From NCBI GenBank assembly GCA_045541375.1, contig JAZQJB010000053.1:1-23699 (forward strand): a stretch of 23,699 bases of DNA, in the 5' to 3' direction. This DNA comes from CAG-390 sp045541375 (GTDB lineage Bacteria > Bacillota > Clostridia > Oscillospirales > CAG-272). Positions 14,730-22,389 of the stretch are shown piece after piece (position 1 is the stretch's first letter; every line of letters begins with the position of its first letter). Position numbers and translations under genes: made by a program. The notes beneath the pieces are model-generated. The model was not told the origin of the DNA, did not search any database, and was given only the letters and a program-made list of their open reading frames with translations.

Positions 14730-15341
14730 GTTGATGGTTTGATCGCAAGTCAAATTAACGGATGCTATATTTCCCGCACATTCTATTGTTTTAGCTTGAA
14801 GCTTATAGCAATCGCTAATATTGTTACAAATGACTTTTTGGGCGTTCAATTCGTTTACACAGATATTTCCTTCGCTCTTGATATCTCCGTTAATTGCACT
14901 GCATTTTATGCTTTGATGACACACCACATCTCCGTTAATTGAACTGTCGGATATTATGTGCCCGTAAATCTCTACCTTGAAATACTGTGTTCTGTCGTTG
15001 CAATCGTGAGGAAAAGCGATTTCAATGGGTGGTTCGTCGGGTGAAAAAACGGAGGAAACCTTTATTATTTTTGCCCCTCTCATCTGCACAACTCTTATGA
15101 CATCGTCGTCTTTCATAAAGGGGTGAAGAGCGGAATGATCCGCTATACTATCCGAAAACAGCGCATCAATGGTCACGCCAAATAAATCCGCAATCCGGGG
15201 CAGCAGAGCAATATCTGGCGTATTGGCATTGTTTTCCCACTTTGAAACGGCTTGATAAGAAACTCCTAATTTTTCCGCAACTTGATCTTGCGTCAGATTT
15301 TTCTGCTGTCTTAATTGTTTTATGTTATTACCGATAGTCAT
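14721..15341 (-). CDS. XRE-type regulator with Cys-rich bactofilin-like beta-helix C-terminus
   Basis: A 206-residue protein. Residues 1-62 are an XRE/Cro-C1 helix-turn-helix (GNNIKQLRQQKNLTQDQVAEKLGVSYQAVSKWE). A linker region (65-110) follows. The C-terminal 90 residues have short repeats: SINGDVVCHQSIKCSAINGDIKSEGNICVNELNAQKVICNN, with INGD twice and alternating hydrophobic residues. This pattern is like the right-handed beta-helix of bactofilins (polymer-forming cytoskeletal proteins) or DUF4097-type domains. Nine cysteines fall in the last 95 residues. The matching DNA also repeats (TCTCCGTTAATTG at about 14884 and 14929), so the domain probably grew by duplication. Start at 15341 fixed by AAGGAGGT at 15349-15356. 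Signal and targets unknown. Confidence 0.8.
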   Translation of the reverse strand: MTIGNNIKQLRQQKNLTQDQVAEKLGVSYQAVSKWENNANTPDIALLPRIADLFGVTIDALFSDSIADHSALHPFMKDDDVIRVVQMRGAKIIKVSSVFSPDEPPIEIAFPHDCNDRTQYFKVEIYGHIISDSSINGDVVCHQSIKCSAINGDIKSEGNICVNELNAQKVICNNISDCYKLQAKTIECAGNIASVNLTCDQTINKK

Positions 15342-15369
15342 TGCATCTACCTCCTTCTGTTGTAATACA

Positions 15370-15398
15370 ATTATATCATCTTTTAAGAGCTTTTTCAA
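15370..15398 (-). promoter_or_regulatory. Promoter of the XRE regulator gene
   Basis: On the minus strand TTGAAA (15398-15393), 17-bp spacer, perfect TATAAT (15375-15370). Confidence 0.8.
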
Positions 15399-15401
15399 TA
15401 G

Positions 15402-15873
15402 AGCGTATCTATTGTTTCTCAACTATTGCTCGAGTTCTGTTCTCGTTTGTGTCCGCAAAGCAAAGCTTGTCGTTCGTGCAGTGCAGACTTCGATCTCCTC
15501 ATTCACCGCTCCTCGCGGTCCCCACATTTGCTTGCAAATACGCCCGCATGGGAAACGCTAAGGGTATCTTCAAGCTCTTTAGATATTCAGCGAACATCGG
15601 ATATTGCTATAATTATGTTTAGGCAGATCGGAATATTTTATTGAAAAGTTTGTGCAAACTTCATTGCAAGTGCAAATTGATTTTTATAAAAAAATTCCAC
15701 TTTGATATGCAAAATTATATTGCTATGTCGTCTTCGCTGAATAGTTAGCGATTAGCGACCAACCCTCCAGCGTTCCCCATGCGGGCGTATTTGCAAGCAA
15801 ATGTGGGGACCGCGGGGAGCGGTGAATGAGGAGAACACCGTTCGCACCGCATAAACGACAAGCGTATTTATTG
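15402..15873. repeat. About 470-bp element with 130-bp inverted arms (MITE-like)
   Basis: The region between the XRE and DUF1538 genes has no credible gene. Left arm 15465-15597 and right arm 15734-15863 are inverted copies. Their 66-bp cores (15494-15559 and 15769-15834) differ at only two positions; the outer parts are more diverged. Each core contains small stems (CCGC/GCGG and ATTTGC-TT-GCAAAT). The spacer between arms is AT-rich and holds AAGTTTG-TG-CAAACTT (about 15646-15661). A near-identical direct repeat, AGCGTATCTATTG (15402-15414) and AGCGTATTTATTG (15861-15873), lies at the edges and could be a target duplication or chance. No transposase is present, so it is either a non-autonomous mobile element or a structural RNA/DNA element. 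Confidence 0.7.
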
Positions 15874-16026
15874 GGCAAAATGGGTTTAATTTGACCGCTT
15901 TGCATCGAAAGAATCGCCTATTCAAGTCAATTAGCACAAAAATCTATCTCGCTAATATGAGCCGGCTCCTTTTTCAAAATTATTAATTAATTTATGTCAA
16001 GGTCACTCTTTCGTCAAAGTTCGCGG
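15874..16026. other. AT-rich spacer without gene
   Basis: I see no gene here. A 10-bp palindrome GAGCCGGCTC followed by a short T-run (about 15958-15975) could be a weak terminator. Confidence 0.5.
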
Positions 16027-16055
16027 TTGACACGATGGTGTATATATGATATAAT
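16027..16055 (+). promoter_or_regulatory. Consensus promoter of the DUF1538-PII operon
   Basis: Perfect TTGACA (16027-16032), 17-bp spacer, perfect TATAAT (16050-16055). This is the closest match to consensus in the window. Confidence 0.85.
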
Positions 16056-16077
16056 TAAATAGGAAGAAAATATTTAA

Positions 16078-17640
16078 TTGACCGGGCGGAAAGCCCCGCG
16101 TTTATGGGAGGATGCAGCGATCAAACCGCAAAGCACTTTCGCAGTTTTCGGCGAAAAAATCAAGGAATCGGCAATTTCGGTGTTGCCGATAGTAGTCATC
16201 GTGGCAATTTTATGCCTGTTTTTAACACCGATCGAACCAAGCCTCCTTGTCGCGTTCCTTATCGGTACGCTGATGATAATCGTGGGCATGGGACTTTTTA
16301 CTCAGGGCGCGGAGACCTCGATGACGGTCATTGGTAACCGTATCGGTGCGTCCTTGACCAAATCAAAGAAGCTGTGGCTCATTTTGCTCGTCAGCTTCAT
16401 TCTCGGACTTGCCGTCACAATCTCGGAGCCCGACCTTCAGGTTCTGGCGCAAACGGTTCCGCACATCGACAATATGGTGCTGATCGTGACCGTCGGAATC
16501 GGAGTCGGATTCTTTCTGACGATCTGTATGCTCCGTATCTTCCTCGGCATCAAGCTGCGCTGGCTTTTGCTGATATTTTACGGCATAGTCTTTGTTCTTG
16601 CGGCGTTTTCCGATCCCAATTATCTTTGCATCGCATTTGATGCCGGCGGCGTGACCACGGGACCGATGACGGTGCCCTTCATCCTCGCGCTCGGCGTCGG
16701 TGTTGCAAATATGCGTTCCGACCGTGATGCGGGAAGCGACAGCTTCGGCCTGGTTGCACTTTGCTCGATCGGCCCGATCCTCTTCGTTCTCATTCTCGGC
16801 TTCCTTTTCCCGAACGCGGACGGCGTAACAAGCATCACCACCGTCGATTGGGGCAGCACGACCGAGATCGGTATGGCTTACATCAAGGCGATACCTCACT
16901 ATCTGCTTGAGACCTCGATGGCGCTTTTGCCCATCGTTGCCATCTTCCTCATTTTTCAGTTCTTCGTCTGGAGAATGCAGGCGCGCCCCTTCTTCAAGAT
17001 CTGCTGGGGTGTTCTCTTTACATACGTCGGACTCGTTCTGTTTCTGACGGGCGTAAACGTCGGTTTTTCATCGCTTGGCGCAGTTCTCGGCGTGGCTCTT
17101 TACGGCGGCTGGACGAAATATCTCCTGATCCCGCTTGCAATGTGCCTTGGCTGGTTCATCATCTCCGCCGAGCCCGCCGTCTACGTTCTCGAAAAGCAGA
17201 TCGAAAGCGTTTCCTCGGGCGCGATCCCCGGCAAGGCGATCAAGTACAGCCTTTCGATCGCGATCGCGATCGCAATGGGAATTGCAATGCTCCGAGTCAT
17301 CACGGGCATTTCAATTATGTGGTTCGTCGTTCCCGGCTATGCGATCGCGCTGATCTTGACCTTCTTCGTACCCGATATCTACACCGCGATAGCATTCGAC
17401 TCGGGCGGAGTTGCATCGGGACCCATGACCGCGACATTTATGCTTCAGTTCCTCATCGGAGTCTGCACCGCTGCGGGCGGCAATATTCTGACCGATGCTT
17501 TCGGTATCGTTGCAACCGTTGCGATGATGCCGCTCATCTCGATCCAGATCGTCGGCTTTATCTACAGCCGCAAAAAGCGCGCTGATGACGTCGCAGTTGA
17601 AACCGTCGCAGATGACGAGATCATTGAGCTTTGGGGGTGA
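16078..17640 (+). CDS. DUF1538 family membrane protein, internally duplicated, probable PII-regulated transporter
   Basis: About 520 residues (from TTG at 16078) of polytopic membrane protein. Two homologous halves are visible: IAFDAGGVTTGPMT (residues 185-198) followed by DSFGLVALCSIGPI, and IAFDSGGVASGPMT (438-451) followed by DAFGIVATVAMMPL. The conserved (D)xGGVxxGPMT motif inside predicted membrane regions suggests a re-entrant or substrate-binding loop. This fits DUF1538 proteins, which I recall as commonly found next to PII-like genes; I know of no experimentally shown substrate. The start is uncertain. The TTG has only AGGAAGAAA about 8-13 nt away, while a perfect GGGAGG (16106-16111) sits 8 nt before an in-frame ATC (16120) that begins a natural-looking N-terminus (KPQSTFAVFGEKIKES). 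The PII-like gene follows 5 bp downstream. Confidence 0.85.
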   Translation: MTGRKAPRLWEDAAIKPQSTFAVFGEKIKESAISVLPIVVIVAILCLFLTPIEPSLLVAFLIGTLMIIVGMGLFTQGAETSMTVIGNRIGASLTKSKKLWLILLVSFILGLAVTISEPDLQVLAQTVPHIDNMVLIVTVGIGVGFFLTICMLRIFLGIKLRWLLLIFYGIVFVLAAFSDPNYLCIAFDAGGVTTGPMTVPFILALGVGVANMRSDRDAGSDSFGLVALCSIGPILFVLILGFLFPNADGVTSITTVDWGSTTEIGMAYIKAIPHYLLETSMALLPIVAIFLIFQFFVWRMQARPFFKICWGVLFTYVGLVLFLTGVNVGFSSLGAVLGVALYGGWTKYLLIPLAMCLGWFIISAEPAVYVLEKQIESVSSGAIPGKAIKYSLSIAIAIAMGIAMLRVITGISIMWFVVPGYAIALILTFFVPDIYTAIAFDSGGVASGPMTATFMLQFLIGVCTAAGGNILTDAFGIVATVAMMPLISIQIVGFIYSRKKRADDVAVETVADDEIIELWG

Positions 17641-17645
17641 AAGAT

Positions 17646-18308
17646 ATGAATTTTGTAATTTCGATAATCCATCCCGCTGTGGCGCCGCGAATGAACGCCA
17701 TTATGCAAGCGCTTGAGCTCCCTTTGTCGATCGAGCTCCTCGGCAGAGGCACGGCGACGCAAAACGTGCTCGACCTTCTCGGTCTGAGCACGCGCGAGTA
17801 CCACATCGTTATGACGATCGCAGACCGCGACCGCACGGCAAAGCTGATCGAGGAATCGCGAAAGCATCTTTACATTGATGCCCCCGGTCAGGGAATCATT
17901 GCGGCAACACCCATCAAAAGTGTAGGAGGAGGTAAGACCTTGGCAAATCTTAACGCAGGCAGACCCGCAGAGGGCGCACCCGAGATAAATTATAATTACG
18001 AGATCGTTCTGGCGATAGCCAATGAGGGCTATACCGACACCGTTATGGAAGCCGCAAGAGAAGCGGGCGCGCGCGGAGGAACCGTCCTTCACGGCAAGGG
18101 CACGGGCTCGACCGACGCCGCAAAGTTCTTCGGCGTATCGATAGCGAGCGAAAAGGAAGTCATAATGATAGTAGCCCGAGCAACCGAAAAGGCGGCTATT
18201 ATGAAGTCGATAATCGACAAAGCAGGCACTCAGACCGACGCCGGCGCAGTTGTAATGTCCCTCCCCGTCAGCGCAGTCGCGGGATTTGGATTGCTTGATA
18301 ATAATTAA
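17646..18308 (+). CDS. Tandem-domain PII-like (GlnB superfamily) signalling protein
   Basis: A 221-residue protein with two PII-like ferredoxin-fold domains. Aligned by eye, the first (about 1-95) has GRGTATQNVLDLLGLS.. and ends GIIAATPIKSVGG; the second (about 117-213) has GKGTGSTDAAKFFGVS.. and ends GAVVMSLPVSAVAG. The segments between these marks align almost without gaps. In both, the region of the T-loop is short and lacks the uridylylated Tyr of classical GlnB. PII proteins bind ATP/ADP and metabolites such as 2-oxoglutarate and control transporters or enzymes. The linker (about 95-116: GKTLANLNAGRPAEGAPEIN) is flexible-looking. The gene starts 5 bp after the DUF1538 gene with GGGGGTGA as ribosome binding site overlapping that gene's stop, so the two are co-translated and probably interact. 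Confidence 0.85.
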   Translation: MNFVISIIHPAVAPRMNAIMQALELPLSIELLGRGTATQNVLDLLGLSTREYHIVMTIADRDRTAKLIEESRKHLYIDAPGQGIIAATPIKSVGGGKTLANLNAGRPAEGAPEINYNYEIVLAIANEGYTDTVMEAAREAGARGGTVLHGKGTGSTDAAKFFGVSIASEKEVIMIVARATEKAAIMKSIIDKAGTQTDAGAVVMSLPVSAVAGFGLLDNN

Positions 18309-18589
18309 AGTGGACAGTGGTTAGTGGACAGTTGACAGAAAGGTGCGAATGATAATTTGATTTTGCTATTTGCATTCCATTGTACTAACCAATGATTAAA
18401 TAATTTAATCAAAAAACAAAGGATCTCGGATATTAAGAAGTTTGCGCTTCTTAATATCCGAGATCTTCTATTTACTTTTATTTGATATTTAATCACATTA
18501 CGAAGTTTCTTGCGTACAAAACAAAATTACAGATAAAACTCCGCAACTTTCTGTCCACTGTCCACTGTCCACTGTTCACTAATCTGCCA
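18307..18589. repeat. Palindromic repeat element with GTGGACA-rich inverted ends
   Basis: No gene is seen between 18309 and 18589. The left end (about 18307-18345) and right end (about 18543-18585) are inverted copies made of AGTGGACAGT units. Inside are a perfect 19-bp palindrome (TGATTAAAT-A-ATTTAATCA, 18393-18411) and a long hairpin at 18422-18465. It looks like a dispersed palindromic element inserted between convergent genes, and also supplies termination for both. Confidence 0.7.
18422..18465. terminator. 19-bp perfect hairpin, bidirectional terminator between PII-like and M20 genes
   Basis: GATCTCGGATATTAAGAAG (18422-18440), loop TTTGCG, and its exact reverse complement (18447-18465). 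It is flanked by an A-run on the left (18411-18420) and T-rich sequence on the right, so it can terminate on both strands. Confidence 0.7.
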
Positions 18590-20026
18590 TCAACACTTTT
18601 TCATAAGTCTGATATAAAACTCCACAGTCCTTCCGAGGGCGTCGATGCGGATCTTTTCGTTGTTGCCGTGGATCGAGGCGCGTTCTTCTTTGGTCAGGTC
18701 CATTGCGGAGAAGCGGTAGACGCGGTCGGAAATGCGGCCCCAATGGCGCGAGTCGGAGCACTGAACCATCAGGTAGGGCGCAACGATGCAGCCCTTCCAG
18801 GTCGAGGCAACTGCGGAGGCGACTTTCTCAAATCCCTCGCAGTCGGTGCGCGAGATGCGCGAGGGGTTCATTCCGTGCATACAGGTGACCTCAACGTTCT
18901 CGTCGCCGACGGTCTTCTTGATATATTCAAGCGCCGATTCCATATCGTCGGCGGGGTTGAGGCGGATGTTAGAAACGAGCGAAGCCTCGGGCGGGATGAC
19001 GTTGGTCGCCGAGGAGCCCTGTGCCTGCGTGAAAGCAACGGTGGTGCGCATCAGCGCGTTCATTTCGCCGCCGTCCTTTTTGCAGATCATATCAAGCACG
19101 GGCAGGAAGACCTTCAGATTCGAGAAGATGATGCGGTAAACGAAGGAGGAATATCTGCCGAGAGTATCGAACATCTCTGCGGCGGGCGCGGTGAGCTTGA
19201 GCTTGAAGGGGTGCTCGACCATATTTCGGCAAGCGGATGCAAGTCTGTCGATCGGTGCGCCGGGCTTGGGAGCCGATGCGTGACCGCCCTGCGATTTTAC
19301 GGTATATTTGACGTCCATCATACCTTTTTCTGCGATGCCTATCAAACCGCAAGGAACCTTGACGCCGGGGAATACGTTTTCAACAACCGCACCGCCCTCG
19401 TCGATGACAAGCGCGGGCTCGATGCCCTTTTCCTCAAAGTAGTCAACAATACGCACAGCGCCGAGTCCGTTGACCTCTTCGCCGCCCGAAAATGCAAAAT
19501 AAATGTCGTTTTCGGGGACAAATCCCTCGCCAATGAGCTGATTTGCGGCAAAAAGGATGCCGGAGAAGGTAACTTTTGTGTCAAGCGTGCCGCGTCCGAT
19601 GACGAAGCCGTCCTTGATGATGCCCTCAAAAGCAGGGGTGTCCCAAAGATCCTCGTTCACGGGAACGACGTCGTAATGCGCCATCATAACGGCGGGGGAA
19701 TCGCTCTTTTTGCCCGCCCAGCGGAAGAGAAGTCCGCGGTTTTCGAGTCGGGTGAACTCGCAGACCTTGTTCACGTTCGGGTAGAGCGAGGGGAGAAGCG
19801 CGATAAGTTTTTCAAATTCCGCGTCGTCCTCAAGTGCGGGATCGCGGTAGGATACCGTCTTGCAGCGAACGAGCTCGGCAAGCTCGGCGGCAGCCTTTTC
19901 CTTGTCGACCTTGACCTCGTAGTTGTCAAGCTCGGGTTGCTTTTTGGGCTTGAAAGCCGATGCGCGGACGATCAGCACCGCCAGAAAGACGACTATCGCC
20001 GCGGGAATGAGCGCGAGGAGCCACAT
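18590..20026 (-). CDS. Membrane-anchored M20 metallopeptidase, PM20D1/CPS1-type
   Basis: A 478-residue zinc amidohydrolase. Motifs run in the family order: MMAHYDVVPV with H117 and D119, GRGTLDTK with bridging D149, FSGGEEVNGLGA with catalytic E183 and ligand E184, VIDEGGAV with D209, and near the C-terminus HGNNEKI with H453. The insert order and the VIDEGGAV, NVIPPEA and IHG.NEKI blocks resemble eukaryotic PM20D1/carboxypeptidase S rather than ArgE or DapE. PM20D1 makes and breaks N-acyl amino acids. Residues 1-20 are one membrane helix followed by R/K residues, so by the positive-inside rule the catalytic domain may face the cytoplasm. The ATG at 20026 has AAAGGAG upstream and is one base from the stop of the preceding membrane-protein gene. 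Last gene of a four-gene operon. Confidence 0.88.
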   Translation of the reverse strand: MWLLALIPAAIVVFLAVLIVRASAFKPKKQPELDNYEVKVDKEKAAAELAELVRCKTVSYRDPALEDDAEFEKLIALLPSLYPNVNKVCEFTRLENRGLLFRWAGKKSDSPAVMMAHYDVVPVNEDLWDTPAFEGIIKDGFVIGRGTLDTKVTFSGILFAANQLIGEGFVPENDIYFAFSGGEEVNGLGAVRIVDYFEEKGIEPALVIDEGGAVVENVFPGVKVPCGLIGIAEKGMMDVKYTVKSQGGHASAPKPGAPIDRLASACRNMVEHPFKLKLTAPAAEMFDTLGRYSSFVYRIIFSNLKVFLPVLDMICKKDGGEMNALMRTTVAFTQAQGSSATNVIPPEASLVSNIRLNPADDMESALEYIKKTVGDENVEVTCMHGMNPSRISRTDCEGFEKVASAVASTWKGCIVAPYLMVQCSDSRHWGRISDRVYRFSAMDLTKEERASIHGNNEKIRIDALGRTVEFYIRLMKKC

Positions 20027-20027
20027 A

Positions 20028-20696
20028 TCAGAGCACTCCTTTCTTGTAAAGGATGCGCGCAACGATGACGGTGAATACGACTCCGACGGGAACCATAATT
20101 CCGACGGTCGAGGCGTTGAGCGCGGGAACGAAGATGAAGAGCGCGAGCATCAGGATGATGGGCGCGATCGAGAGCTTGAGATTCTTCGAGATGAAAACTA
20201 CCGCAAGACCGCCGAAGAGCGCGGGCAGGATCATATCGAATGCGGGAACAAGAACGGGGGATTCAAGGATGGGCGTCAGCGGAACGATGCAAATGACGCC
20301 GATGACGATGATGAGCGTGGTCACGATGCTCGAAACCGCGATGGCGATGGTGGAAATGACCTCGCCTTCCTCGTCGGATGCCTTGACGCCCGCGCGCTCC
20401 ATTGCGTCGATGGCGCAGGGCAGCTTGAGGTTCGAGATATTGCCCGTGATGAAGGAGAGGTAGGTGCCTCCCGCGCCGAGCATGGGAACGTAGGTGAAGA
20501 TCTCAACGATTCCGACAGCCCAATACATCGGGGCAGTCGCAAAAACGCCCTTGAGGAGCACACCGAAATCGGGAAGTGTGCCGAAGATCAGAGATAGAGC
20601 CACGGGGAAGGCAAAGAGCACGCAGGCAACCGCGATGCCCCAGATGCGTCCGCTTTTGTGAACGCTTTCCATATATGAAAGGTTAGTGTTTTTCAT
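20028..20696 (-). CDS. Small polytopic membrane protein, probable permease subunit
   Basis: A 222-residue hydrophobic protein with about six membrane segments (for example WGIAVACVLFAFPVALSLIFG near 19-39, the IVTTLIIVIGVICIV region near 125, and LKLSIAPIILMLALFIFVPAL near 172). A loop with GAGGTYLSFITGNISNLKLPCAIDAMERAG (about 75-104) is glycine- and polar-rich inside otherwise hydrophobic sequence and looks like a transport or gating motif, comparable in style to Gate-type proteins. I do not recognise a named family. It follows the DUF5058 gene by 4 bp, with an AGGAGG that overlaps that gene's stop, and precedes the M20 gene by one base. The two membrane proteins probably form a complex. 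Confidence 0.75.
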   Translation of the reverse strand: MKNTNLSYMESVHKSGRIWGIAVACVLFAFPVALSLIFGTLPDFGVLLKGVFATAPMYWAVGIVEIFTYVPMLGAGGTYLSFITGNISNLKLPCAIDAMERAGVKASDEEGEVISTIAIAVSSIVTTLIIVIGVICIVPLTPILESPVLVPAFDMILPALFGGLAVVFISKNLKLSIAPIILMLALFIFVPALNASTVGIMVPVGVVFTVIVARILYKKGVL

Positions 20697-20700
20697 AATT

Positions 20701-21435
20701 TTAACCTCCTAAAAGCATTGTGAAGGGAATTGCCGATGCCATTCCGACAATAAGGCTCATCGGGAGAGCATAATCGGTCAGCCAACGGATCTTGCATTTT
20801 GTTGCGATAGTACCGCAAATTGCCATAACGACCGCCGAGGTCGCCATTACGCAAACTGGGATCAGACCCGAGGTGTCGCCCTTGGCAACAAGTCCGACGT
20901 CGCAGAAAACGTAGCCGAGAAAGGCGGAGATCATACCAAGGAACATGGCGTTGTTGAAGATCTCGCCCCATTTTTTGTCCTTCATACCGACCTTTGCAAG
21001 CCCGCTTTGAAGTTTCTTTGTGACAAAGGGAACAAGAATGAGCCCCGCCGCGATGCCGACTGTCATTACCCACGCGATGGTTATGTAGATCGAGGGATCG
21101 GTGACCGTCGTGCCCGCGCTCATATTTGCCGCTTCAAGAGCATTGCCCGCGGCAACGGTTTCGTAGGTGATCGATCCGATAACGGAAAGCCTGAGCCACG
21201 GAAGCGGAATTCCAAGGCTCTTGGAGAGCGCGACAACGCCGATCAGCACCGCAACTGCGGGCGCTATGGTGAAGATCGCGGCTGAGATCACCGTCTTTTT
21301 GATGTGCTCGCCAAGTCCGAGCTCCTTCGCGCGCTTGATCGCACGTGCAAGGAAGAAGGCGGACTGCGCCAGAACGATCGCGATGATCGCGCCGACGATG
21401 ACGAAGAGAATGGGATGGTTTACGTTGAAAGTCAT
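20701..21435 (-). CDS. DUF5058 family membrane protein
   Basis: A 244-residue polytopic protein. The opening (NVNHPILFVIVGAIIAIVLAQSAFFLARAIKRAKELGL), the ISAAIFTIAPAVAVLIGVVALSKSLGIPLPWLRLSVIGSITYE block (about 49-92) and the length match what I know of DUF5058 proteins of anaerobic Firmicutes. The latter block has proline-broken helices. Function is unknown; a subunit of a transporter with the 222-residue neighbour is my inference. Its ATG overlaps the stop of the PAP2 gene (ATGA), with GGAGGTAAAAAGGA as ribosome binding region. Confidence 0.82.
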   Translation of the reverse strand: MTFNVNHPILFVIVGAIIAIVLAQSAFFLARAIKRAKELGLGEHIKKTVISAAIFTIAPAVAVLIGVVALSKSLGIPLPWLRLSVIGSITYETVAAGNALEAANMSAGTTVTDPSIYITIAWVMTVGIAAGLILVPFVTKKLQSGLAKVGMKDKKWGEIFNNAMFLGMISAFLGYVFCDVGLVAKGDTSGLIPVCVMATSAVVMAICGTIATKCKIRWLTDYALPMSLIVGMASAIPFTMLLGG

Positions 21436-22367
21436 TCCTTTTTACCTCCGAGTTTTGAAAAGAATTTGAAAGACATAGGCCAGATTGCACCCGCCATAAC
21501 GACCATCAAGAAGTAACGAAGCATCCTTGCCCAGGTGTTTGCGGGGAGAATCGCTTCAAGCGGCGCGCGGAGAAGCTCTTTTACTGCCAGAACGAGCACA
21601 AGTCCGCCCGCGATCTTGATGAGCTGCGCCCACCAAACGGCTTTTGTGTCAAACTTGAGCCATTTCAGATCCACGGTGTAAACAACGAGGAATCCGAGCA
21701 TACAGCCCGTCAGCGTGTAGGCGTTCTTGACCGCGGAGATCAGATTGTGCACGTTATCAACGTGAAAGACCTCCTCGGGGAAGCTCCAATAGGTCATAAA
21801 GAGCAGATAAGCGAGCATAATTCCCGTCAGCGAGAAGAGAATGGCGTACATCACCTTCGGCGACTTTTCCGCTTTTTCAAAGAGGGGCGCAAGCGCGAAG
21901 ATGAGCAGGAGCGCGATGACGATCGAAACGCCGACGTCGGCGGGAGTGTGAACTCCGAGGTACATTCTCGAGAGGGGCACAAGCACGCAAAGCGCGATCG
22001 ACGCGATCTTTATCGCGCGGTTTCTGAACTTCAGCGCAAGTCCGCCGAAAAGCCCGACCGAGGTCTGCGTGTGACCGCTGGGGAAGGAGTAGCCGCTTGC
22101 CGCCTCGCGCGCGGATTCAACGATCGTGAAATTCGGGTCCTTCACCCAAGGGCGCGGAATGCGGAAAGTGATCTTGAGGAACTGATTGATAACGGTGCCG
22201 ACAAAGCCGACCGAGAGCAGGTAATAGCCCTTGTGCTTGTTCACGCACCAAAAAACGATCATTCCCACCGCCATAAACACCGTTTCTTCGCCAAAAAGCG
22301 TGACGATCGAAAACAAAAAGTCAAGCACGGGGTTTCTTATTTTTTCAAGAAAATAGAGGAAAGCCAT
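21432..22367 (-). CDS. PAP2-family lipid phosphatase with C-terminal membrane extension
   Basis: A 311-residue membrane phosphatase. The three PAP2 motifs are present: K65 to R72-P73 (KITFRIPRP), SGH with H99 (PSGHTQTS), and SRMYLGVHTPADV with R134, H140 and D144. Such enzymes remove phosphate from lipids such as phosphatidate or undecaprenyl pyrophosphate on the outer face. After the catalytic core there are about 160 further residues with three to four membrane helices, which is longer than the simplest family members. I chose the ATG at 22367 because GAGGTGATGAT precedes it; a longer frame to 22436 would include the promoter. First gene of the operon ending with the M20 gene. Confidence 0.9.
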   Translation of the reverse strand: MAFLYFLEKIRNPVLDFLFSIVTLFGEETVFMAVGMIVFWCVNKHKGYYLLSVGFVGTVINQFLKITFRIPRPWVKDPNFTIVESAREAASGYSFPSGHTQTSVGLFGGLALKFRNRAIKIASIALCVLVPLSRMYLGVHTPADVGVSIVIALLLIFALAPLFEKAEKSPKVMYAILFSLTGIMLAYLLFMTYWSFPEEVFHVDNVHNLISAVKNAYTLTGCMLGFLVVYTVDLKWLKFDTKAVWWAQLIKIAGGLVLVLAVKELLRAPLEAILPANTWARMLRYFLMVVMAGAIWPMSFKFFSKLGGKKE

Positions 22368-22389
22368 ATCATCACCTCGTTTTTTCCTT

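Noticed and set aside
15322..15937. Short frames around the inverted repeat sharing SPHLLANTPAW-like peptides
   Set aside because: The shared peptides come from the inverted repeat itself; no ribosome binding sites or family resemblance, so not called as genes.
18482..20068. 528-codon open frame on the plus strand
   Set aside because: Mirror of the M20 gene, which has full catalytic motifs on the minus strand; the plus-strand protein begins inside the palindromic element.
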